64,000 bases of DNA from Spongiihabitans sp963422685 (GTDB taxonomy: Bacteria; Pseudomonadota; Gammaproteobacteria; Arenicellales; Poriferihabitantaceae), in the NCBI GenBank assembly GCA_963422685.1, contig OY730442.1, positions 2,604,001-2,668,000 on the forward strand, given 5' to 3'. Both the position numbers and the translations under genes were made by a program. Positions 9,901 to 19,856 of the stretch are shown piece after piece; the stretch's first letter is position 1, and each line of letters starts with the position of its first letter. The notes beneath the pieces are model-generated. The model was not told the origin of the DNA, did not search any database, and saw only the letters and a program-made list of their open reading frames with translations.

Positions 9901-12900
9901 ATGAAAGTTATCCCCATTCACTGCGACCCAATGGCCAACGAGAGCGAACGCAAGGCGTTCGAGCGGCTCAAAAGCTGCCTGATTTCCGCTGCCGGGGACG
10001 ATGAGTGGTTGCTGCTGACCAATCTGATGCTCTCCACCAACCATCGGTTCCAGTCCGACGAGATCGACATCGTCGCCATCGGTCCGCCAGGCGTGCGGAT
10101 TATTGAAGTCAAGCACTGGAGCGCGGCCTGGATGCGTGGCCATCCGGATGACGTCAAGCATGCCGCCGACCTGATCGGCAAAAAGGCGCGCCGGGTTGGC
10201 ACAACGCTGCGTCGAAAGTCCCCCAACCTTGGACGGGTGGACGGGGTGTTCCTGCTGACCGAGGAGACGGTCAAGGTGCAGGCTGTGCGCAACAAGATAT
10301 TCAACGGCGTCTCCTGCCACAGCTTGCAGGATTGGCGGGCAGCCATCGGGCTGGATGGTTCCGCCGTGCTTACCGACCGGCAGGTGCACGATCTGGCAAA
10401 GAGTCTATATCCCAAGGTTAGAGTGGCTGTGGATGGGCACCTGCGCCGTTTCGCCGGATACACCAACCTGGAATTGCAAACGCCCGCAGACCAGCGTTTT
10501 CATCGCGTCTACAAGGGCGTGCGCCCGAGTAGCCGGGATCCGATCATTCTGCATTTATATGACCTGTCGGCTTCCCTCCCCGACCCACAGCAGCCGGGCG
10601 ACCGGCAGGCAGGACAGACCTATGCCGAGACCAGGGCGCGTCGAGAATTCGAGACGCTGCACCGGCTGCAACGGTACGGCTGGGCGCCGCGCCTTCTGGA
10701 TTCGTGGCAGGAGGCGCCGGGCTATCCGGGGGAAATGGGGTTTTTCACCGTGGTGGACCCGGCCGCGCCGACCCTTGACGAACGCGTAGCGGACGATGCA
10801 TGGAGCACCGAGGTGCGATTGAGTTTCTCGCATCGGGCGGTGCAGGTGTTGCAGGAGATGCACGGCGCAGGGGCGGACGGCGCCCCAATGATGCACCGCA
10901 ATCTCAGCCCGCAAACCATTCTCGTCCAGTACGACAACTCGCCGATTCTCACCGGATTCGAGCTGTCGAAGATCCCGGCGGATGCCACTGTTGCGGTCTT
11001 TTCCTCAAAACTGGCCTGCGAAGGGAACGATGTGCTTGCGCCAGAGGTGCGCACCCAGGGGTTAGCGGCGGCGGATCAACGATCCGACCTGTATGCTCTG
11101 TGCGCCAGTCTGATCGGTCTGTTTGAGGAACGGCATGACGATCTTGGCGCACAGGCCGTGGAGGTTCTGAACCGGGGATTGGAAGACGACCCAGCACAAC
11201 GTATCGAGTTGGGGTGCTTGGAAGCAGACTTGGCCGAGCTGCTGGGCAAGCCTCCGCTGCTGTCCACACCCCCGGCCCGTTACTGGACTGAGGGGCAGGT
11301 CGTGGCTTTTCGCGATCAGCGCTATCGCATCGTCTCGCGCCTCGGCACTGGCGGAGTCGGCATCACCTTCAAGGTGGTGAAGCTGGACCGCGTCAGCAAA
11401 GAAGAACTTGGCACCTATGTCGCCAAGATTGTCCGGGATGAAGAAAAGGGGCAGCGGGTGCTGAAGTCATATAACCTGGCGCATTCGCATCTTCGCCACG
11501 CGGCGTTGTCGACCATCTTTGAGGTCGCCCCGCAATGGCAGGAGAACAACTTCATCGCACTGATGACATGGATTGAGGGAGGGCCACTCAGCGACTACGC
11601 TGGAGTGCTGCCGCTGCTCGCGGAGGATGTACGGGACACATCCGGCGAATCCTTGGCTCTGCGCTGGCTACAGCAGACTTGCAAAGCGCTCGACGTGCTG
11701 CATCGCAACGGCCTCGTGCATGGTGATGTCAGTCCCCGCAATCTGATCGTCTCTCGCGACGGTGACATCGTGCTGACCGATTACGACTGTGTAGGTAAAA
11801 TTAATGAACCAGCCTGCGCACCGGGCACTCCACTGTACGTCCCGCCGCGCGGTTCGGAAGATCATCCTACCGCGCCGTCGGACGATCTTTACGCCCTGGC
11901 TGCCAGCTTTTTCTATGTGCTGTTCGAGATGGAACCGTTCCAGTACGACGGTCTGACCTGCAAGGAGCGCGGCTTGAACTGGGAAGGTTTGGAGGAGACG
12001 CGAGATGACTACCCGACCATCGCCGCCTTTCTGGATCAGGCGACACGCCCGGACCCGGCACAGCGGTTCCCCACAGTAGCGGTTGCGCTGGCAGCGCTTG
12101 AACAACCGTTTGTCTCTGCCGCTGCTGCCGAGAGCACTGCTTCAACGGGTGATAGCATCGAAGAACATGCGGCGGAAACACCTGCTGGAGCGGCGGTAGA
12201 GCCGCCGAACGCAGGGCCGCGCCGCGCGCCGGAGCACCGTGAACGTAGCGAAGTACCGTGGCTGAAGTCCCTGCTGCAATCTTATCCCGGCTCGCGCTGG
12301 GGTAACGCAGAGACCCGTGGCCTGGATTCCGACTTCGCGGCCAAGACCTATGTGGAAACCGCGCTTGAACGCGCATTGCGCCAGGATATCAAGGAACGCC
12401 GGAAGCGGCTGATCATCCTCTGTGGCAACGCTGGTGACGGCAAGACGGCGCTGCTTCAGCATCTGGCGCAAAGCCTGGGGCTTGGCCGCCACAATTCCTC
12501 GGCACGTATTCTTAAGGGGCGAATGGAGGATGGTGTCACCGTGCGCATGAATCTCGATGGCTCTGCCTCCTGGAAAGGACGCTCCGCCGATGATTGGCTT
12601 GATGAATTTCTCGCACCCTTTCAGCATGGCGCACCGAATGACGACATCGTGCATCTGCTGGCCATCAACGACGGTCGCCTGCTGGAGTGGCTAGAATATG
12701 TTGAAGACAGCCACGGGCAGGCCACGCCGCTGACCGAAGCATTGGTTAGTATGCTCAATCAGGAGGATTCGACGCCCGCGTCGCACATTCGCTTCATCAG
12801 CCTCAATCAGCGCTCGCTGGTTGGCCGGGTTACGTCAGACACCACTGAGGTCGAAACTGATTTTCTCAGCGACCTGTTGAAGAGTTTGTACGGTGGGGAA

Positions 12901-14025
12901 TGCACCACGGACATTTGGCAACCGTGCCGGACATGATCAGCCCAGGAACGCTGCGAGGTGTATCGCGCCAATGGTTTGTTTGGTCCGCCGGGCATCGCCG
13001 CCGAGGTATCTGCGGCGCACCGACAACGCGCCCGGCAGAGGCTGTTCGAGATGCTGCAAGCGGTGCATCTGCGTGGCGAGACCCACATTACGGCGCGGGA
13101 ACTGCGCGCCACGCTGGTTTACACCCTGTTCGGTATTCATTATTGCCGCGATTACCATGACGGGACGACAGGGAAAGAGTTCCGGCCCTGGTGGGACCGC
13201 GCCTTTGACCCGCAATCACCGAGACGGCAGGGTGAGGTACTGCGCGAACTGATCCGCTTCGATCCCGCCCTGGAATCCCACCCGAAGATTGACCGGTATC
13301 TGCGGCGCACCGAGGCGAAGGTGGGGCAGGGGGTTCCACACTATCCTTGCCTGTCATTGGCATCGGCGCGGCGACGTGCCTGGTTTGAGTGGGCCGGGGA
13401 CGATATTGCCGCCGTTACCAGTGATGCTGCCGACCCCGGCCTGGATCTGGCCCAGGGGCAGCACCTGCGCGAGTTCCGGGAGCTGTCCATCCAGTCGGAA
13501 GCGAACGCTGAACTTTGCTGCAAGCTCTGCGCGGGCATTTCGCGTCTGGAAGGGCTGCCACCGCAGGCGCTGGATCAATCCGGCACCGTGCCGCTGCGCA
13601 TAACACCCCGCACCCCGACGGAAACTGTGTTCTGGATTGAGAAGCGGCTCACCGATTTTCGGCTGGAAGCGGACTTGCCGCCCGTGGCAGAAGGAGTGGA
13701 CCGCCTGCATCGTCAGGCTGTGCTGATCTACCGATACCGGGACGAACGCGAGGAGCGGTTGTATCTTGGTGCCGAGTTGTTTCATCTGCTGCTGGAGCTA
13801 AACGATGGTTACCAACTCGGTGATGTTTCGACCAGCGACACCTTCGTCCGACTATCCATTTTCGTGCGGCGTCTGGTGCGCGAGGACGATCGCCGCCTGC
13901 TGGCCTGGAATCCGATGGACGAGGAGAGGATCTACCGGGTATCCGCCGATATTGAAGATGGCGATCAGGGCGCCCGACAACGACTCATCATTTCCCGATC
14001 ACAAGCGGCCGATCATGGCGGATAG
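9901..14025 (+). CDS. NERD nuclease-like / pseudokinase / Ser-Thr kinase / P-loop ATPase fusion, interrupted by an in-frame TGA at 12934-12936
   Basis: First gene of the putative defence operon, with 1374 codons if the TGA at codon 1012 is read through. Domains in order: a NERD nuclease-like domain (about 5-130) with D56 and E69-V-K71; a kinase fold about 195-440 with HRN instead of HRD (N334) and TGF instead of DFG, so probably a pseudokinase; a second kinase about 475-740 with glycine loop LGTGGVG (481-487), K509, HGDVSPRN (D609, N614) and D627, probably active; a variable linker; then a P-loop ATPase with GNAGDGKT (842-849). NERD plus kinase recalls PglW of type 2 BREX, and the ATPase recalls DptF-like proteins. 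The same frame continues after the TGA and stays protein-like to 14025. The start is chosen by its AGGA site; a longer frame begins at 9691 without support. Names are inferences from motifs. Confidence 0.7.
12937..12969 (+). promoter_or_regulatory. Hairpin immediately downstream of the in-frame TGA (possible SECIS-like element)
   Basis: After the TGA at 12934-12936, GCGA (12953-12956) can pair with TCGC (12963-12966), with a six-base loop GGTGTA. A T-G wobble extends the stem by one pair. The loop begins 20 bases after the TGA and starts with G. This fits the loose spacing and loop rule described for bacterial selenocysteine insertion elements. Such short hairpins are common in GC-rich coding DNA, so the fit alone proves nothing. 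Confidence 0.2.
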
Positions 14026-15839
14026 CCCTCGCAAGGTTGTAGAGGACGTGCTTTCCGGGAACATGACCCGGGCAATCTGGTCCGGCAACTATGACGAAGC
14101 GCTGCCGGTTTCGCTGCATCGTTTCGATTTTTCGACAGTGCTGCCGGCGGTGTTCTACATGTTTCGTTTCGGTCATCGCCGGGGTAGCGGGCAGTTTCTG
14201 AATATATTCGGAGACAGTAATGGAACACCCGCTCAGAAAAGGAAGTCGGCCACTATCGAACGGGTTGCGGACAAGCTGGCCACAATGGATGGACTGGAAG
14301 GCTTTGGAGGGGAAGTGGAACAGGCCATTCTCGGCGATCTGCTGCTCTGCTTTTGTTTGGAAAATACCAATCACAACCTGGGCCGGGACCAGCAAATCCA
14401 GCGCGTGGCGCCGGCGCATTACATGGCAAGCTGGATTGACCTGCCGCAAAATATTGCGCATCTGCGCAATGTACCGGAGATGATGGTGGCGATGCTGGCC
14501 GCTCAGAAAGGTGAAGTAGTCACCTTAAATCAGAAAGAGGATAAAACCCGGTTTGCCGTTGGTCGTGGCTATGGAAACAACGTTCTGCTGAAAGCGTTCA
14601 ACCGGGGCATGACGCAAATAGGCTATGCTGCGGATTTGGCCTCAGACAGGTTCAATGAAGCCGACGGTTCGGTAGGGTTGGATCAGTTATTGATGATCCG
14701 GCTCGCTCAACAGTTGCCCCGGGCGCCGGACAAGCAGAGGGGAAAACAGCAGCGATCAAGAGGCAGCGAAATATCCAATCAGCGCCCGATTGCAGAGCGG
14801 GCAGCGCGGCAATTCTCCGAAGATATTCGCCGCTTTGTACGCAGCTACGCCGACCCCCTGCCGCGCCACTCCCTGGTGGAGGTGCTGGAATCGGCCATGG
14901 CGGTGGGGTTGACCACCATTCTGACCAGCACGATTGAAATGCTGTTGCAGTGGGCGGAAAACGGTAAAATCGTTGCGAAGAAGGAACAGGCCCCCGCGCA
15001 GTTGTTCGTGGACTGCTCGAACGGCATTGACCGATCCCTCCGCGGTCACGCCGAGCAATCCATGGATGACGTGATGCGCCGGATGGAGCGATTTCCAGCG
15101 GTGCTGATGGTCCTGCGGATCCTCGACTATCAGGCGCGGAGTAGGCGGAAGATCAAGCAGCAGAACATCGCTACCCGGCCTTACGCCACCGCATGGCTGA
15201 ATCTGTTGGGCAAGCTGCTGATGCGTCGACATGAAGAGGCGCGGTTTATCCAGGCCACGGTCGAAGGTTTTGCCGAAAAACTGGCCGAAAAACTGGAAGA
15301 CGATTACCCCGAAACCGCAGATATCCTCACCAATGCGGACAGTCAGCCCGATCCGGTCTGGCGGCTGGCCGAGGGTTTGATGACGCTGGTGGGTCCCAAT
15401 GTGCGCAGAAGCAACTTCATGGCAATGATTGATTCCAGCCTGCTGACGGACCGGCCCAACGGTCTGGCGCAAAAGCGCAGCACCACCCGCGGTACCGGCG
15501 GCAATTCAGCCCGACGCAGTCGCATCGTGCGCTCGCTGGTGTTCACCGACCCGGTGCTGGAGTATCTGGTGCATCTCCTGTTGTTGAAAACCGGAAACAA
15601 GGCAGGCATTCGGCCGTTGTCGTTCAAGGACTTCATCAAAGAAATTCGCGAGCGCTACGGCCTGTGCGTGGATACTCCGCCCCGTCGGGATGCAGATCTC
15701 CAACGAACGACTTCAGGCCAACCGGGCTATTCTGGAACGGCGTCTGCGCGACCTCGGCCTGTTAGCCGGGGTTAATGACGCCGAAGCGATGAAGCGGCTG
15801 CGACCACGATTCAATCCCCAAACAGCAGCGGACCACTGA
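14014..15839 (+). CDS. Unrecognised defence-operon protein, frameshifted near its 3' end
   Basis: Second gene of the operon, about 607 residues when repaired. It starts at the ATG at 14014, overlapping the kinase gene's stop by 12 bp, so the two are probably translationally coupled. The frame from 14014 would end at 15775 with an unrelated tail. The neighbouring frame resumes at MQISNERLQ (15690) and runs to the TGA at 15837, one base before the next gene. Removing one C from the CCCC run at 15680-15683 joins the two into TPPVGMQISNERL. The protein is mostly helical and charged, with a basic stretch near 245-255. I recognise no catalytic motif. Its place between kinase/ATPase and HerA-like partners suggests a subunit of one complex, comparable by position with DptG or Pbe proteins. 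That comparison is inference only. Confidence 0.6.
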
Positions 15840-15840
15840 T

Positions 15841-18800
15841 ATGGACTGGACAGAGTTACATTACACAGTATTGGCCAGGGCATTTGAAAAGGTGCTGGGC
15901 AAGCCCGACCAGGGTGCGATGGCATTTACCCGCTGTTTGCTCCCAGACGCCGTCAAGCGTCTTGCTGGAAGCGATGCGTTTTCTCCCGACGGTTGGAAGG
16001 TGCTGCGAATTGCGGACGTGGACGATAAGAATCTGCGCACCATTACTGCTGACACCGCAGTGGAGCGGCGCGAGGGCAAGGGCGATCCAGCCCTGCTACT
16101 CGTGGATACGCAGTTAGCCGGGGCAGGCATGGATGGAATATACAGTGCTGCGCGGGAGATCGACGAAGACGCATTATTCAATGTAGCGCTGCGTCTGGCT
16201 GGCGCCGAGGTGACGAAGCACTTATCCAAAAACGATCGTCAGTACGCCGAGCGCGCCGTTCGCAAGGCGCGCTCCGGCGGGCGCAGCGTGCCACCGCGCG
16301 TCGCGTTCGATTATCTGTGCCGGATTGCGGCCTCCCGTCAATCCCCCGGCGCCTGGTTGCCCCTATTGGGGCTGTGGCCCGTAGCCGATGACGAATATGA
16401 GGACCGGGACGGGTCGTCCAGACTGGATGATTCCCGCCGCTTTGTCGATCAGTTACTGGGCGTTGCAGCCGCCGGTCTGACCATCCCGGCGCGTATTGAA
16501 GCACTGCGGCTGGCGCGGCCAGAAAGCGATCAAAAACGCGATCTCCAGCGGTTTCTGTATAAGGCGCATACGAAGTCGCTGGCGTCGGCGCTGGAAAGCC
16601 TGGCTAATCATAAGCCATTGTGGATTGGCCACTTGAAGATTGAACAATCACAGGAAATTCAAGGTATTGAACTCCTGTCGTGGCGCAACCGCAACGGCAA
16701 GGTGGCGAAGTGGTCGGGCTTGGAGGATCAGGGCGACGCCCCGCCTGTCCTGATGTTCAAGCCCGGAGCCGAACACTCCAGCGATTACTCCCATCTGGAA
16801 ATCAAGTGGAAAGCACAGCCGGGCAATCTTGATAAGAATGCGGTGGATTACCGGATTGCCGTCCTGACCGGTATGGGCGAAGAGCTTGCGTCTCGGGAAA
16901 CGCCTCACGCCGCGCGCAACGAAGAAAAGTGCCGGTTCAACAACGATGATTTTATCGAACATCTGCACGAAGATTCCCTGATCTCCGCCAAGGTGCAGGT
17001 CTCCGTCATCGGTAACGATGCGATCAAACCTCAGGAGAGCGAAGAATTCAGCATTCGCTTTGGCGAGCCGCCAGAGAAGACCGCTGGCGGTGCTGGCCAG
17101 AAGATTCGCGCCTTCAGCGAAGGGTTGATTGAACTGGAGGACCGCGATGCCGTCTCGACCATTGCCGATGACCGGTCTGGAATCAGCGTGGATGAAAAGA
17201 AAAATCTACTGCTGCTGCGAACATCCTCGGGTACGTCACGCAAGAGCTTCAGCGTCTTTCGCCCGCCGCTGATCGGTGAAATTGAAAGCCAAACTCCCAT
17301 GCATGAAGGCATTCCAGGAAGATGGAAGGTCAAGGTGCGCGCCTCAGGAGAGCGCGTAGGGAAACCGGACTTCATAAAACTCCGGTTAGAAGACAGAAGA
17401 GGTAAACGAGTCAAGAATGCTGGAAAGAAATTCGCCAGACCCCTCAGGATCGACGCACTCAGTAGTGTCGGCCAGATCTACGATGAAAAATCCAGGGCGT
17501 TCGATACGGTCAAGGAGTATCTGCTCGCGTGGGTTGACCTGATGAAAAGGGGTGATTCCGAATCCGCCCTCTGCCACACCGTCGAGGTGCAGTCGCTGTC
17601 GGGGTGGACGATCGGCCTGATTGTCCTGCCCACACATCCGTTGCGCGTCGCCTGGCACGCTGCCTACGACAATCTCGTCTTGCACGCGGCGTATGAGGAG
17701 GGGCAGAAGCCGAAGGACATTCGTGCCGAACTTAAGGGGCTGGACGGCGCACTGTTTCCTGCTTTCCTTCCAAATCCCGAGGGCGGGGCGTTCGTGTTCG
17801 CTGATATGCTGGGTTTCCATGCAGTGGGCATGGTGCCCGATGCGGACAAGGAACCCAAAGCTGCGGTCGCGCTGCTGGCGCGGGCGCTGGGCCTGGACGA
17901 ATCAGCGGGCACCGCGCCGACGGTTGACAGCCAGAGCGCTATGGTACTGGCCGGTGAGGTCAAGAAGTATCTGGACTGTCACAATACTTCCCGGTTGCTG
18001 CACGTTCACGCTCTGCGACCCGGCGACGGGCAGACGGTGGTTCGGGCGCTCGGCCACGTCCACCACCAACGTAACGCAAATACCGTCGCCTCGGAAGACG
18101 CTGACGAAGACGAGGCCTCGTACTTGAAGGCGCAGGCATTCTCCCTGGAACTCTATCCTTCCAACAAGCAGCGCGGCGTTTCCGGTCGTTTCATCGCCGA
18201 TGCGCGGGAGAAGCGCCACAGCGGGGCCGGGGTTCTGCCGGAAGAAGATCGGTGGATGCTGGAGTCACTGAGCCTGCCGGGCGGCGTCAACCTGCCCCGG
18301 TTGCGCTGGGCGCGAAGAGAGATCGAAGACCCACAGATGCCGGCGCACCTGGCGGTGGCCTTCGATACCTTTACATCCCAAGTGAAAGCTGGAGATGCAA
18401 AGGAAGCGCCAGATACTCGCCCATACCATGCCTTCGGCCTGCTGTCGTTCTATCAGCGTCAATATGTCGGTGACCCCATGCCCCGATGGTCCAGCACGGT
18501 TCCAGCAAGGAAAGACGGCGAGAAGCACCCTTCGGAGCGCGGCCACAGCGAGCGTCTGGAGCGCTTGCAGCAGGCCATGCGCAATGCAGTCTGCCGTCAC
18601 CTGAGCGCTGACAACAGCGAACCAGTACTGCGCACGAAGATTTCATCAGAACGGTCGGACAGTCTGAAACAACTGCACCAGTTGTGTGATTGGGTGATCA
18701 CTCTGGACCGTAACGCCGGGATAGAGTACTTCGACTCTCCCCGTGACAACCCGGAGATCTACGACGCTTACGTTATTGACTGCGTGCCGGAGCGAGAGGA

Positions 18801-19836
18801 TCTGGGCTGTCTGCAACTGATCACCTCCACCAGCAACCTGGACGAAGTGTGTGGCCTGCTGGATGCGACGATGGAGCAGATGGGCCTCGGTCGCAGCCGC
18901 CGTAATGCCGAATTTCTTTTGGGACGCCTCAAGGCGCTGAGCGGTCGACTCGCCATTCGACTGACCGGCAATCGGCCTCCGGCCGCCGAGCTGGTCGCGC
19001 TGGCGGTGGCTCACGCCCATTGCCGTCGGCCAAATAACGATGAAAGAAGTTGCTGGATGTCGCTTGATCAGGGTTTTATCGTGCCGGCAGACGATGTTCG
19101 CGAGTTCCTGCCGCCACCATTGCAGGAAAATAAATTCCAGTCCCGTTTGAGCCTCATTTACGTGTCCACTGTGTCCCGCAAACTGTCCTTTCAGTTCATT
19201 GATGTGAAGTACCACAGGCATCTGCAAACAGCGCGTGCGCCGGAAGTGCTGGAACAAATTCGGAAACAAACCGGCGATATTCACGAGCACTGGTACGACT
19301 GGTACAGCAACCACACACCGGCATCGTTTCGCGCCGTGCGCCGCGCCAGGCTGGCGCGAGTACTGCATTTCTACGCCGACAGGGCGCATCGGCATGGTCT
19401 GTCCGATGAACGATACAAAGTGCTGGGCGCCGAGATTGGGCGCATGGTCGAAAAGGGCGGCGACTATGTTTTGGGTGGAATTCCACTCGGTGATCGGGGT
19501 TGGGTGTTCTGCCCGGAATATACCGGGAGCAGACCTTTGGAAATTTCTCCAGACGATTGGGAGGCGCGGATATTCCTGTTCGGCCCGGCGTTGCTGCCGG
19601 ACCCGGGTTTGCATGGAGAAGCCCCCTCATCAACAGCCGATACCCCGCCGAGTGCACCCCCGATAGAAGCGTATAACCGGGACGATGTCGGCGTAAACCT
19701 GCGAGCGTCCAGCGAGGTGAGAGAGGGTGATGCGGCCACGAGCAGTTCCCCCGTCGCTGACGAGGACGGTGCAAGCGCTGATTCTGCTATTGAGCGCCAT
19801 GAGGAAGGGGAGAAGGAAGCGACCCGCCAGCGTTAA
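15841..19836 (+). CDS. Large unrecognised defence-operon protein, possible DptH N-terminal-like
   Basis: Third gene, 1331 residues, starting two bases after the preceding stop. The N-terminal part has a conserved-looking ALLLVDTQLAGAGMDGIYSA stretch (about 84-103). A LPTHPLRVAW motif lies near 596-605, and the C-terminal 80 residues are acidic and probably disordered. No Walker motif, nuclease motif or membrane segment is evident. Together with the small ATPase gene just after it, the layout resembles the long DptH protein of DNA-phosphorothioate restriction, with the body and the C-terminal HerA-like ATPase split into two genes. That is inferred from architecture and remembered motifs, not from a search. 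It is intact, unlike the two genes before it. The long minus-strand open frame at 18646-19614 is a shadow. Confidence 0.6.
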   Translation: MDWTELHYTVLARAFEKVLGKPDQGAMAFTRCLLPDAVKRLAGSDAFSPDGWKVLRIADVDDKNLRTITADTAVERREGKGDPALLLVDTQLAGAGMDGIYSAAREIDEDALFNVALRLAGAEVTKHLSKNDRQYAERAVRKARSGGRSVPPRVAFDYLCRIAASRQSPGAWLPLLGLWPVADDEYEDRDGSSRLDDSRRFVDQLLGVAAAGLTIPARIEALRLARPESDQKRDLQRFLYKAHTKSLASALESLANHKPLWIGHLKIEQSQEIQGIELLSWRNRNGKVAKWSGLEDQGDAPPVLMFKPGAEHSSDYSHLEIKWKAQPGNLDKNAVDYRIAVLTGMGEELASRETPHAARNEEKCRFNNDDFIEHLHEDSLISAKVQVSVIGNDAIKPQESEEFSIRFGEPPEKTAGGAGQKIRAFSEGLIELEDRDAVSTIADDRSGISVDEKKNLLLLRTSSGTSRKSFSVFRPPLIGEIESQTPMHEGIPGRWKVKVRASGERVGKPDFIKLRLEDRRGKRVKNAGKKFARPLRIDALSSVGQIYDEKSRAFDTVKEYLLAWVDLMKRGDSESALCHTVEVQSLSGWTIGLIVLPTHPLRVAWHAAYDNLVLHAAYEEGQKPKDIRAELKGLDGALFPAFLPNPEGGAFVFADMLGFHAVGMVPDADKEPKAAVALLARALGLDESAGTAPTVDSQSAMVLAGEVKKYLDCHNTSRLLHVHALRPGDGQTVVRALGHVHHQRNANTVASEDADEDEASYLKAQAFSLELYPSNKQRGVSGRFIADAREKRHSGAGVLPEEDRWMLESLSLPGGVNLPRLRWARREIEDPQMPAHLAVAFDTFTSQVKAGDAKEAPDTRPYHAFGLLSFYQRQYVGDPMPRWSSTVPARKDGEKHPSERGHSERLERLQQAMRNAVCRHLSADNSEPVLRTKISSERSDSLKQLHQLCDWVITLDRNAGIEYFDSPRDNPEIYDAYVIDCVPEREDLGCLQLITSTSNLDEVCGLLDATMEQMGLGRSRRNAEFLLGRLKALSGRLAIRLTGNRPPAAELVALAVAHAHCRRPNNDERSCWMSLDQGFIVPADDVREFLPPPLQENKFQSRLSLIYVSTVSRKLSFQFIDVKYHRHLQTARAPEVLEQIRKQTGDIHEHWYDWYSNHTPASFRAVRRARLARVLHFYADRAHRHGLSDERYKVLGAEIGRMVEKGGDYVLGGIPLGDRGWVFCPEYTGSRPLEISPDDWEARIFLFGPALLPDPGLHGEAPSSTADTPPSAPPIEAYNRDDVGVNLRASSEVREGDAATSSSPVADEDGASADSAIERHEEGEKEATRQR

Positions 19837-19856
19837 TTCATCTGGGTACGGATGTG

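Noticed and set aside
9901..14025. Calling the first operon gene PglW or the operon type 2 BREX
   Set aside because: No PglX methyltransferase, PglZ, PglY or BrxD-like gene is adjacent; only the NERD and kinase parts agree.
18646..19614. Minus-strand frame of 322 residues inside the 1331-residue gene
   Set aside because: The composition is not protein-like, and it lies wholly within a convincing coding frame on the other strand.
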